Assembly: GCA_022777455.1 (NCBI GenBank)
Contig: JALFGI010000212.1
Location: 1 to 7,303, forward strand
From: Clostridiales bacterium
GTDB taxonomy: Bacteria; Bacillota_A; Clostridia; Oscillospirales; Oscillospiraceae
Direction: 5' to 3'
Length of the DNA stretch: 7,303 nucleotides
Part shown: in pieces, positions 1-7,258 of the stretch
How positions within the stretch are numbered: position 1 is the stretch's first letter
Layout of the letters: the number at the start of each line of letters is the position of its first letter
Position numbers and translations under genes: made by a program
The notes under the pieces: generated by a model
Database searches by the model: none
The model's input: only the letters and a program-made list of their open reading frames with translations
Told to the model about the DNA's origin: nothing

Positions 1-12
1 CGGAACTTTCCC

Positions 13-41
13 TTGCTTTTTCTTCCGGGATAGGGTATAAT
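13..41 (+). promoter_or_regulatory. Sigma-A-type promoter for the DUF1292 gene
   Basis: A perfect TATAAT -10 box lies at 36-41, with a weaker TTGCTT -35 box at 13-18 and the ideal 17-base spacer. The expected transcription start near 48 gives a leader of about 50 bases that carries an AAGGAG ribosome site (85-90), 10 bases before the ATG at 101. The -35 box matches only three of six positions, so strength is uncertain. Confidence 0.6.
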
Positions 42-100
42 TCTGCCGTACAGAAAGAAAAAATTCACTTGACTACCATGGAACAAGGAGTGTAACCCAT

Positions 101-403
101 ATGGAAAACCTGGAAAATGAACTGACTGCCGAGCAGGAAGAGGAATCCAGCATCCTCACCCTCACCGACGAGAACGGCGAGGACGTGGATTTTGAGTACC
201 TGGACTGCATGACCTACCAGGGCAAGGAATACCTGGTGCTGATGCCCGCCGACGAGGCCGAGACCCAGATCGTCATTCTGGAGGTGGAGCCCGTGGACGA
301 CGAGAACGAGAACTACCTGGCTGTGGAAGACGAGGCCGTTCTGGATGCCGTCTACGGCATGTTCAAGGAAAAATACAAGGACATCCTCACCTTCGAGGAT
401 TGA
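101..403 (+). CDS. DUF1292 family small acidic protein (YrzB-like)
   Basis: This is a 100-residue, very acidic protein with no signal peptide, membrane segment or cysteine pair, so it is probably cytosolic. The body (about residues 17-98) reads as the DUF1292 pattern: an opening 'ILTLTDENGEDVDFEYLD' strand-turn-strand, then 'YQGKEYLVLMP', an 'IVILEVEP' strand, and the closing 'V.GMFKEKY'. That is characteristic of the short DUF1292/YrzB proteins widespread in Bacillota, whose biochemical role is unknown. In many of these genomes the family is encoded near ruvX (yrrK) and the ireB/yrzL gene, which could lie just left of this window; that is family knowledge, not visible here. The start at 101 is supported by AAGGAG at 85-90. 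The gene appears monocistronic, with its own promoter and a strong terminator 16 bases after the stop codon. Confidence 0.9.
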   Translation: MENLENELTAEQEEESSILTLTDENGEDVDFEYLDCMTYQGKEYLVLMPADEAETQIVILEVEPVDDENENYLAVEDEAVLDAVYGMFKEKYKDILTFED

Positions 404-418
404 TCCCCCCGCCTGACA

Positions 419-445
419 AAGCACCCCGCCCGGGGTGCTTTTTTT
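419..445 (+). terminator. Intrinsic terminator after the DUF1292 gene
   Basis: A perfect 9-base-pair stem, AAGCACCCC (419-427) with GGGGTGCTT (432-440), encloses a GCCC loop and runs into a T tract (439-445). It is a textbook Rho-independent terminator and separates the DUF1292 gene from the groESL operon. Confidence 0.93.
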
Positions 446-509
446 CACGGGGCGGTGGCGTGGTAAAATATGGTTCATAAATTATTTACGGAAAATCCCA
501 TTTTAGGTC

Positions 510-538
510 TTGCATTTTTGCCGCAAGTGCGTTATTAT
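510..538 (+). promoter_or_regulatory. Sigma-A-type promoter of the groES-groEL operon
   Basis: The -35 box TTGCAT (510-515) and the -10 box TATTAT (533-538) are separated by exactly 17 bases. The expected start point, about 545, falls inside the CIRCE operator that begins at 542. A repressor bound there would block initiation or early elongation, the arrangement usual for HrcA-controlled groE operons. Confidence 0.85.
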
Positions 539-541
539 ATG

Positions 542-568
542 TTAGCACTCAGGAGCTAAGAGTGCTAA
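542..568 (+). promoter_or_regulatory. CIRCE operator (HrcA binding site)
   Basis: The sequence is TTAGCACTC (542-550), a 9-base spacer, and GAGTGCTAA (560-568), a perfect match to the CIRCE consensus. CIRCE is bound by the heat-shock repressor HrcA, whose activity is maintained by GroEL, giving a feedback loop on chaperonin supply. The site overlaps the predicted groESL start point and would also form a hairpin at the 5' end of the mRNA. The hrcA gene itself is not in this window. Confidence 0.97.
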
Positions 569-582
569 CGCAGTAGATATTT

Positions 583-601
583 GCAGATCCTCTGGATTTG
601 C
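583..601 (+). other. Small hairpin in the groESL leader
   Basis: GCAGATCC (583-590) and GGATTTGC (594-601) can form an 8-pair stem with one G-U pair and a TCT loop, between CIRCE and the groES ribosome site. The TTGCAG string also occurs twice here (581-586 and 598-603). It has no T tract, so it is not a terminator; it may stabilise the mRNA or be incidental. Confidence 0.4.
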
Positions 602-633
602 AGTCTAAATAATTGTTTTTTGGAGGAAGAATT

Positions 634-2558
<1,925 letters not shown>

Positions 2559-2579
2559 GCTTCCAATATCGCCATATTT

Positions 2580-2613
2580 CAGGGGTACCCGCAAGGGTGC
2601 CCCTGATTTCTTA
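2580..2613 (+). terminator. Intrinsic terminator after groEL
   Basis: Eleven base pairs (2580-2590 with 2595-2605, one G-T pair) close a GCAA tetraloop, followed by ATTTCTTATT. The tract is not a pure T run, but the stem is strong and begins 21 bases after the groEL stop codon, so it most likely ends the groESL transcript. Confidence 0.8.
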
Positions 2614-2725
2614 TTGTAAGAAACCGGGTTTATGCAGAAAATTGAAATGGGGCTGGGCAGTCATGGTTACCCGATGCCATTCAACCCGTCAAATCCCAAT
2701 TTGCCGGTTTGGTGCTGAAATCGGA

Positions 2726-2770
2726 TAACATGAATTGTTAACATAATTGCCAAAAAGTTGACATAATTAC
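2726..2770 (+). repeat. Three spaced TAACAT-type motifs upstream of a promoter
   Basis: TAACATGAATTG (2726-2737), TAACATAATTGC (2739-2750) and TGACATAATTAC (2759-2770) are near-copies, starting 13 and 20 bases apart. The last two extend to a 14-base near-repeat starting at 2737 and 2757 (12 of 14 identical), exactly two helical turns apart. They lie 19 bases upstream of a near-consensus -35 box, where a transcription factor could bind on one face of the helix. No known regulator is assigned. Confidence 0.45.
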
Positions 2771-2788
2771 GTTAAAACAGGAGAAAAT

Positions 2789-2817
2789 TTGACTTTTTGA
2801 AGCAAATATGTTATAAT
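2789..2817 (+). promoter_or_regulatory. Near-consensus sigma-A promoter, distal
   Basis: TTGACT (2789-2794), a 17-base spacer and TATAAT (2812-2817) match the consensus at 11 of 12 positions. The start near 2824 would give a leader of about 120 bases for the gene at 2947, including the pyrimidine-rich tract. No other gene lies between. Confidence 0.85.
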
Positions 2818-2889
2818 AATTCCGGATCGGGACAAATCCGCCCCTTTCCCTCCGCACCGCCCGAATGTTTTCCCTTCCCCCCTGATTCG

Positions 2890-2919
2890 ACGACATATTC
2901 ATGAGCGGCACGCTATAAT
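2890..2919 (+). promoter_or_regulatory. Second, proximal promoter for the membrane-protein gene
   Basis: A perfect TATAAT (2914-2919) with ACGACA (2890-2895) at an 18-base spacing makes a plausible sigma-A promoter. It would start near 2926 and give a very short leader containing AAGGAG (2933-2938), 8 bases before the ATG at 2947. With the distal promoter it forms a tandem pair. Confidence 0.6.
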
Positions 2920-2946
2920 AGAGCCAAAACAGAAGGAGATGATATC

Positions 2947-3606
2947 ATGGATCAAATGTTGAATGAAGAATCCAGGCAAGAATCCAAGGCTTCGCCCGTC
3001 CGCAGAAGACGGCGGAAAAAGCAGACCCTGCCCCTGCCCGCGTTCCTCACCCGTCCGAGAGCGGATGTGCGGTGGTATTACGACGTGCGGCTGTGGTCCC
3101 CCTTGATTTTGCTGCTGCTGATCCTGGCCCTCCTCCCCGGAAAGAAGGAAGTACAGGAGCCGGTGGAGGAAACGCCGGAGATTTCCGTGGTGGAGACGCA
3201 GCCCGCGGAGGATACCACCCCCACGGAAGAGGCTGTGATCCCTGAGGCGGCAGCCCTGGCCAGGCTGGCGGACAGCGTGGGTTCGGGACGCTCCGACAAT
3301 GTTAAGACCATCATCATGTGGGTGGCCATCAACCGCTCCGAGGACCGGTCCAACGGCTACGGTCAGAGCCTGCTGGACGAAATTGCCCGGCCCAACCAGT
3401 GGCAGGGCTATGACGAAAACGCCCCCTACACCAGCGGCACTTACGCCATGGCCAAAGAGGTTCTGGAGATCCAGGCCCGGGGCGGCCTGCGGCCCCTGGA
3501 TTCGGATATGCTCTGGTTCGTCCTCAACGACGACGGTTCCATCACCCTGCGCAACCAGTTCACCGCCACCGTCAACCAGAAATGGCGGGAAAAGACCGTA
3601 AAGTAA
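2947..3606 (+). CDS. Single-pass membrane protein, possible degenerate SleB-like domain
   Basis: I do not recognise this gene firmly. The 219-residue product has a basic cytosolic N-terminus (RRRRRKK at 19-25), one short hydrophobic segment (about 51-64), a Pro/Glu/Thr-rich linker (66-99), and a folded domain from about 100 to the end that should lie outside the cell. Positively charged residues before the membrane segment fit an N-in, C-out topology. The outer domain has the outline of SleB-type cell-wall hydrolases (Hydrolase_2): 'LARLADS', then 'VAINR' (126-130), 'PNQWQGY' (149-155), 'AMAKEVL' and 'LWFVLND'. The family's catalytic Glu normally lies about 18 residues before the Asn of 'LNR'; here that area reads 'ADSVGSGRSDN' with no Glu. 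It may be inactive, may use another residue, or may only resemble the family. The start is fixed by AAGGAG at 2933-2938. Its stop codon coincides with the edge of a hairpin element. Confidence 0.85.
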   Translation: MDQMLNEESRQESKASPVRRRRRKKQTLPLPAFLTRPRADVRWYYDVRLWSPLILLLLILALLPGKKEVQEPVEETPEISVVETQPAEDTTPTEEAVIPEAAALARLADSVGSGRSDNVKTIIMWVAINRSEDRSNGYGQSLLDEIARPNQWQGYDENAPYTSGTYAMAKEVLEIQARGGLRPLDSDMLWFVLNDDGSITLRNQFTATVNQKWREKTVK

Positions 3607-3762
3607 TACTAATTCTTGATTAAATGATTTAAATCATTTTCGCGGATGGATTGTGCCAGAAAAGGCAGATGACGCAGCTGGGCTGACGCCCAGCAAGGAA
3701 GATAACGCATTCTGGCGCAATCCAGACCGGAAAGGATTAAAGATTTTAATCAAGAATTAGTA
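3607..3762. mobile_element. MITE-like long-hairpin element with 18-base terminal inverted repeats
   Basis: The ends TACTAATTCTTGATTAAA (3607-3624) and TTTAATCAAGAATTAGTA (3745-3762) are perfect reverse complements. A second stem pairs 3648-3661 with 3710-3723 (13 of 14 plus one G-T). Weaker pairing joins 3632-3645 to 3727-3738, and a central hairpin GCTGGGC-TGAC-GCCCAGC (3677-3694) caps the structure. The whole element can fold into one long imperfect stem. TAA flanks it on both sides (3604-3606 and 3763-3765), compatible with a 3-base target duplication. It encodes no protein. Also inside are an 18-base perfect palindrome (3622-3639) and a direct repeat GATGACGCA/GATAACGCA (3668-3676, 3701-3709). 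Alternatives are a structured RNA or an unusual terminator; whether it recurs in the genome cannot be seen here. Confidence 0.6.
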
Positions 3763-3780
3763 TAAGCCCCCGTAATGCAG

Positions 3781-3812
3781 AAAATCCTCCGTGTGCCCCA
3801 CGGAGGATTTTT
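3781..3812 (+). terminator. Strong intrinsic terminator, probably bidirectional
   Basis: AAAATCCTCCGTG (3781-3793) and CACGGAGGATTTT (3799-3811) form a perfect 13-pair stem with a 5-base loop, ending in TTTTT (3808-3812). The A run on the left gives a U run on the other strand too. It probably ended the gene at 2947-3606; the hairpin element now lies between them. Confidence 0.9.
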
Positions 3813-3879
3813 AAGTGTTATACTATTTTTATGAATTTTATTTGGCGGTACGTTGAATGGCCGCCTGTTGGTCGAATCC

Positions 3880-3909
3880 GTAGGGAACGGCACACAGGCC
3901 GTTCCCTAC
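3880..3909. repeat. 12-base inverted repeat (GTAGGGAACGGC)
   Basis: GTAGGGAACGGC (3880-3891) and GCCGTTCCCTAC (3898-3909) pair perfectly around an ACACAG loop. It lacks a T tract, so it is not a standard terminator. Its form suggests an interspersed palindromic repeat, but copy number cannot be judged from one site. Confidence 0.6.
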
Positions 3910-3912
3910 AAC

Positions 3913-3935
3913 ATAAACGCACACGAAGCGTTTAT
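3913..3935. repeat. 8-base inverted repeat
   Basis: ATAAACGC (3913-3920) and GCGTTTAT (3928-3935) pair perfectly across a 7-base loop, four bases after the preceding hairpin. The two may belong to one composite repeat unit. Confidence 0.45.
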
Positions 3936-3954
3936 CCAAGTGCGCAAAAACGTT

Positions 3955-4019
3955 ACCGGGCTTTACCCAGGAGTCCCGGATATCACACCAGCCCGGTGCG
4001 CCACGCCGCGACTCGCGGC
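3955..4019. repeat. Two further hairpins in the convergent spacer
   Basis: ACCGGGCT (3955-3962) pairs with AGCCCGGT (3990-3997) over a 27-base loop, and GCCGCG (4005-4010) pairs with CGCGGC (4014-4019) over ACT. With neighbouring hairpins they make 3880-4054 almost continuously foldable. Neither has a T tract, and I see no coding capacity with a ribosome site here. Confidence 0.45.
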
Positions 4020-4020
4020 C

Positions 4021-4042
4021 AAAAACCGGAGCCCTCCGGTTT
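4021..4042 (-). terminator. Intrinsic terminator of the glyQS-DUF6273 transcript
   Basis: Read on the minus strand, AAACCGGA, a GGGC loop and TCCGGTTT form an 8-pair stem that runs straight into a U run (the A run at 4021-4025). It lies about 28 bases beyond the stop codon of the gene ending at 4070. The position and structure fit the end of the minus-strand operon. Confidence 0.75.
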
Positions 4043-4062
4043 GGAAGGCTCCGGGCATTTTT
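4026..4062 (+). terminator. Overlapping plus-strand terminator-like hairpin
   Basis: On the plus strand CCGGAGCC (4026-4033) pairs with GGCTCCGG (4047-4054), followed by GCATTTTT (4055-4062). This stem cannot form together with the 4023-4042 stem, so the two are alternatives. It may simply protect the convergent minus-strand gene from read-through. Confidence 0.5.
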
Positions 4063-4069
4063 GGAGAAA

Positions 4070-4741
4070 TCAGGAAATGCTGACCATAATCACAGGCCGA
4101 ATGCCGCAGCCGTAATCCCACATGCTGTCGCCGGCGTAGGCGATCTGGCCGCCGGCATATACAGAGGCAGCACTGGTCTCATACTGGCCGGGAGAACGCA
4201 GCCGCCACCACGCGCCTGACTCGTATACCTGGGTGCCCTGGCGCTTGGCGTAGGGGGTGGCACCGCAGCGCCTGTCCTTATCGCTCGCAAAAAGCGCCTC
4301 GGCTTCTTCAATGCTCAGAAGGGTCACCATATCCCGGGTGCTGTTGCCGCCGCTGGTTCCGTATTGGGGATTGCAGAGCATCTCGGAGTAGATCACCTCC
4401 ATACGCTTCTGCTCCGTCCTGGTAAACGCTTCATTCAGGAAGGTATCGTTGAGCCACTCCCGCACATAGCTGTCTTCCCAGGTAACGCCCACCTTCTCGT
4501 CGTTGAACTGCACACAATCCAGGCAGTAGCGACTGATCAGCAGCATGCTTTTTCCGTCCTTGGTGATGCCCAGGACGAGCCATTCAATGTCCTCGGAACC
4601 GTTATTCAGGTTCTTGTCCTGCTCATAAGAGCCAAAGGTGACAATGTCGCCCCGCTCGTACCGGGTGGCGGCCATGGCTGTCACCGGGAGCAAGGATGCC
4701 AACAGCATCATTACGAGAAGCAGCGCGGTCAGTTTTTTCAT
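4070..4741 (-). CDS. Secreted DUF6273-like protein
   Basis: The 223-residue product starts with a clear signal peptide: a Lys-Lys n-region, a hydrophobic core at about 4-20, and an AMA-A cleavage site after residue 24. The mature part follows the DUF6273 pattern common in gut clostridia: 'GDIVTFGSYEQD' (31-42), 'IEWLVLGITKDGKSMLLIS' (52-70), 'W..SYVREWLNDTFLNEAF' (88-106), and a closing 'WWRLRSPG...GCGIRPVIMV' (178-220). The fold is thought to be related to formylglycine-enzyme/lectin-like domains, and the function is unknown. Five cysteines (73, 76, 123, 159, 212) remain after cleavage. No sortase, lipobox or membrane anchor is visible, so it is probably released. GGAAGG (4749-4754) supports the start. 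It follows glyQS by 21 bases without a terminator, so cotranscription is likely although no functional link is obvious. Confidence 0.85.
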   Translation of the reverse strand: MKKLTALLLVMMLLASLLPVTAMAATRYERGDIVTFGSYEQDKNLNNGSEDIEWLVLGITKDGKSMLLISRYCLDCVQFNDEKVGVTWEDSYVREWLNDTFLNEAFTRTEQKRMEVIYSEMLCNPQYGTSGGNSTRDMVTLLSIEEAEALFASDKDRRCGATPYAKRQGTQVYESGAWWRLRSPGQYETSAASVYAGGQIAYAGDSMWDYGCGIRPVIMVSIS

Positions 4742-4762
4742 AAGTCTACCTTCCGTTAAAAA

Positions 4763-6190
4763 TCAGAAATCACATTTCTTTGCAATGTAATCCTTCAATT
4801 CAGCAATGGGGATACGGACCTGCTCCATGGTGTCACGGTCACGGACGGTAACGCAGTTGTCGGCGGGGGTATTCTCGTCGCCCACAGTCTGGAAGTCAAC
4901 GGTAATGCACAGGGGGGTGCCGATCTCGTCTTCCCGGCGGTAGCGCTTGCCGATGGAACCGGCATCGTCGAAGTCCACCATGAAGTCATGCTTCAGCATC
5001 TTATAGATCTCCTCGGCCTTGGGGGTCAGCTTCTTGGAAAGGGGCAGAACGGCAGCCTTGAAGGGAGCCAGAGCAGGATGCAGGTGCAGCACGGTGCGGA
5101 TATCGGGATTGCCCTTCTTATCCTCGCCCACCACCTCTTCGTCATAGGCTTCACACAGGAAGGCCAGAGCCACACGGTCACAGCCCAGGCTGGGCTCGAT
5201 GACGTAGGGGATATAGTGTTCATTCTTCTCCTGGTCGTAGTATTCCAGGCTCTTGCCGGAGGCCTCCTGATGGCGGCCCAGGTCGTAGTTGGTGCGGTCG
5301 GCAATGCCCCACAGCTCGCCCCAGCCGGAGCCGAAGGGGAACTGATACTCAATGTCGGTGGTGGCCCGGGAGTAGAAGGCCAGCTCAGCGGGCTCATGAT
5401 CCCGCAGCCGCAGGGACTCTTCCTTGATGCCCAGAGAAATCAGCCAGTTCTTGCAGAAGTCCTTCCAGTAGGCAAACCACTCCAGGTCGGTGCCGGGCTG
5501 GCAGAAGAACTCGCACTCCATCTGCTCGAATTCCCGGGTACGGAAGGTGAAGTTGCCCGGGGTGATCTCGTTGCGGAAGGCCTTGCCCACCTGGCAGACG
5601 CCGAAGGGGAGCTTGCGGCGGGTGGTACGCTGGATGTTTGCGAAGTTGACGAAAATGCCCTGGGCGGTCTCAGGCCGCAGGTAGACGGTGGAGGAGGAGT
5701 CCTCGGTGACGCCGATCTGGGTCTTGAACATCAGGTTGAACTTGCGGATGGGGGTGAAATGGTGCTTGCCGCAGTTGGGGCAAACCACATCCTCGTGTTC
5801 GGCAATGAATGCGTCCATCTCCTCAAAGCTCATGGCGTCCACGTTCACGCCGTGGCCTGACTCGGATGCCTCAATCAGCTTGTCCGCTCTCTGGCGGGAG
5901 CCGCAGCCCTTGCAGTCAACCAGCGGGTCAGAGAAGTTGCCCACATGGCCGGTGGTGACCCAGGTGGTGGGGTTCATCAGGATGGCGGCATCCAGGCCCA
6001 CGTTATATTCGGACTCCTGAACGAACTTCTTCAGCCATGCCTTTTTCACATTGTTCTTGAATTCCACGCCCAGGGGGCCGTAGTCCCAGGCGTTGGCCAG
6101 GCCGCCGTAGATTTCGGAGCCGGCATAGACATAGCCGCGGTTTTTGCAGAGGTTAACGATCATATCCAGTGTTTTTTCGCTGTTCTTCAT
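4763..6190 (-). CDS. glyQS: Glycyl-tRNA synthetase, single-chain dimeric type
   Basis: This class II enzyme charges tRNA-Gly with glycine in the cytosol. The 475-residue product is the homodimeric, single-polypeptide form and not the alpha/beta GlyQ plus GlyS form. It shows the N-terminal '[12 protein letters not shown]' and '[15 protein letters not shown]' (about 19-49), the '[15 protein letters not shown]' signature (80-94), two CxxC pairs (93/96 and 137/140) that could bind zinc, motif 2 '[23 protein letters not shown]' (201-223, Arg206 and Glu208), and motif 3 '[10 protein letters not shown]' (336-345). An anticodon-binding domain occupies about 370-470. GGAGG (RC of 6198-6202) lies 7 bases before the ATG at 6190. 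It has its own consensus promoter with a very short leader, and it is followed after 21 bases by the DUF6273-like gene. Confidence 0.97.
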   Translation of the reverse strand: MKNSEKTLDMIVNLCKNRGYVYAGSEIYGGLANAWDYGPLGVEFKNNVKKAWLKKFVQESEYNVGLDAAILMNPTTWVTTGHVGNFSDPLVDCKGCGSRQRADKLIEASESGHGVNVDAMSFEEMDAFIAEHEDVVCPNCGKHHFTPIRKFNLMFKTQIGVTEDSSSTVYLRPETAQGIFVNFANIQRTTRRKLPFGVCQVGKAFRNEITPGNFTFRTREFEQMECEFFCQPGTDLEWFAYWKDFCKNWLISLGIKEESLRLRDHEPAELAFYSRATTDIEYQFPFGSGWGELWGIADRTNYDLGRHQEASGKSLEYYDQEKNEHYIPYVIEPSLGCDRVALAFLCEAYDEEVVGEDKKGNPDIRTVLHLHPALAPFKAAVLPLSKKLTPKAEEIYKMLKHDFMVDFDDAGSIGKRYRREDEIGTPLCITVDFQTVGDENTPADNCVTVRDRDTMEQVRIPIAELKDYIAKKCDF

Positions 6191-6221
6191 TTTCTATCCT
6201 CCAAAATTGGTGATTGTAGCC

Positions 6222-6250
6222 ATTATACGAGAAAACTATCCACAAATCAA
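6222..6250 (-). promoter_or_regulatory. Sigma-A promoter of glyQS
   Basis: On the minus strand, TTGATT (complement of 6245-6250) and TATAAT (complement of 6222-6227) are spaced exactly 17 bases apart. The -35 box overlaps the stop codon of the upstream acyltransferase gene. The start near 6215 gives a leader of only about 25 bases, too short for a T-box riboswitch. Confidence 0.85.
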
Positions 6251-7092
6251 GGGGTTTCTGCGTCCAAAGGTGCATAATCCGGGCCCAGATCCGCCGCCAT
6301 CATTTGGTAAATCTGATCACCGATGTCGGTGGCGGTGCGGCCCTGCTGGGCTTCCACGGAAATCACGTCGATCAGGTGCAGCTCGATGGTAGAGCTCTTC
6401 AGGCGCTTCAGGTTGCCCACCACCTTGTCGGTGCCCTGGATGGTGCACACCGCAATGGGCACCTTGGCCTTGGTGGCGATTTTCAGCGCGCCGCTGCGCA
6501 GCTTCTGCAGATGATGGTCCTTGCTGATGTAGCCCTCGGGGAACACGGCGATGGAGACCTCGTCATCCTTGATCAGCTGGATGCACTTGAGGATGGTTTT
6601 CAGGGCCTCCCGGTCATTCTCCCGGTTGATGAGCTGGGCCATCAGCCGGTGCATCAGCTTGCCCACCATGAACATGGAGTTGTTCTCCTGCTTGGAGATG
6701 AAGGCCAGCTGGCTTTTCTGGAAGCAGGCATACAGCACCACCGGGTCCAGCTCGAACAGGTGGTTGCACACCAGCAGAAACCGGCCGTCCATGGGGGTCT
6801 TTTCCAGCCCAACGGCGTGGACCTTCATCCGCAGCAGGGTGCAGATGGCCTCGCAGTACAGGTAGGCAACCTTGCGGTAGAAGGGGTCGTCATGCTCCTG
6901 GGGCACCGAGGTGTCCACCCGGCTGCACAGGATATACAGATACAAAAACGCAAGGCCCACCAGCACCACGAAGGCTCCTACGAAGCTCACCGGCAGCACC
7001 CACAGCCAGCCCAGCCCGGCAAAGCTCCCCGCCAGGAAGCAGATTCCCAGGGCAATCAGCACAGAAAGCAGCAAGATGGTTTTGATCAACAT
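6247..7092 (-). CDS. PlsC-family 1-acylglycerol-3-phosphate acyltransferase
   Basis: PlsC-type enzymes add the second acyl chain to lysophosphatidic acid, giving phosphatidic acid for membrane phospholipids. The 281-residue product has two N-terminal hydrophobic segments (about 3-25 and 28-56) that anchor it in the membrane, then the acyltransferase domain. Its motifs are NHx4D (Asn110, His111, Asp116), 'INREN' (155-159, Arg157), 'VFPEGYIS' (183-190, the FPEG box with Tyr where Thr/Ser is usual), and 'VPIAV' (211-215). The spacing and order fit the family, so activity is likely, but the acceptor could be another lysolipid; I leave the symbol blank. The ribosome site is a weak GGGGG (7101-7105 complement), 8 bases before the ATG at 7092. 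No convincing promoter is seen upstream, where modular repeats occupy 7167-7303. The stop codon overlaps the glyQS promoter. Confidence 0.9.
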   Translation of the reverse strand: MLIKTILLLSVLIALGICFLAGSFAGLGWLWVLPVSFVGAFVVLVGLAFLYLYILCSRVDTSVPQEHDDPFYRKVAYLYCEAICTLLRMKVHAVGLEKTPMDGRFLLVCNHLFELDPVVLYACFQKSQLAFISKQENNSMFMVGKLMHRLMAQLINRENDREALKTILKCIQLIKDDEVSIAVFPEGYISKDHHLQKLRSGALKIATKAKVPIAVCTIQGTDKVVGNLKRLKSSTIELHLIDVISVEAQQGRTATDIGDQIYQMMAADLGPDYAPLDAETP

Positions 7093-7166
7093 AACATATT
7101 CCCCCGATTTTTTCGATTCCCGGCTTTCACCGGCAAACAGATAAATTGTAATTTAGCGGGCAGATA

Positions 7167-7233
7167 CGGTAGCACCCTCTTGGCTCTCCCTTTGGGAGAG
7201 CTGGCAGCCGTCAGGCTGACTGAGAGGGTACCG
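7167..7233 (+). repeat. Modular multi-hairpin repeat, copy 1
   Basis: The unit folds as a junction. An outer stem pairs CGGTA and CCCTCT (7167-7171, 7175-7180) with AGAGGGTACCG (7223-7233). Inside are hairpin 1, GCTCTCCC-TTT-GGGAGAGC (7183-7201), and hairpin 2, AGCC-GTCA-GGCT (7206-7217). Between and after the hairpins are the conserved AGCTGGC and GACTGAGAGGG. Copy 2 shares this plan. Such elements resemble short interspersed repeats I associate with Oscillospiraceae genomes (from memory). It contains no gene. Confidence 0.7.
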
Positions 7234-7258
7234 CAGTAAGGTAATGGCAAATGCATTG

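Larger units (their letters stand above)
2614..2946. other. Gene-free spacer between groEL and the membrane-protein gene
   Basis: No convincing coding region is present on either strand. The left part (2614-2720) shows nothing I recognise. The centre (2721-2820) is AT-rich and holds the TAACAT repeats and the upstream promoter. A stretch at about 2839-2882 is strongly pyrimidine-rich on the plus strand. The right end carries the second promoter and the ribosome site. The two short ATG frames at 2864 and 2901 close within seven codons and lack ribosome sites. Confidence 0.7.

Noticed and set aside
3607..4062. CRISPR array or attachment site in the repeat-rich spacer.
   Set aside because: The repeats are inverted and different from each other, not regularly spaced direct repeats, and there is no integrase, cas gene or tRNA nearby.
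3831..4115. Two overlapping plus-strand frames (starting at 3831 and 3853) in the convergent spacer.
   Set aside because: No ribosome site before either ATG, they cross several perfect inverted repeats, and they run into or end next to the 3' end of the minus-strand gene. The predicted residues look like translated repeat sequence.
4988..5860. A 290-codon plus-strand frame opposite glyQS.
   Set aside because: Same codon-bias shadow; no ribosome site, and a well-conserved synthetase is on the other strand.
7130..7160. Possible -10 box (TACAAT) for the acyltransferase gene on the minus strand.
   Set aside because: No acceptable -35 box lies at 16-18 bases; only two of six positions match at 17 bases.
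7226..7236. GGGTACCGC resembles the core of a T-box antiterminator (TGGNACCGCG).
   Set aside because: The match is partial, the bases are fully explained as the closing stem of repeat copy 1, and no Stem I or downstream plus-strand gene is visible.
6304..7239. A 311-codon plus-strand frame opposite the acyltransferase gene.
   Set aside because: Shadow of the PlsC-family gene; composition is His/Gln/Leu-rich, and it runs on into the structured repeats.
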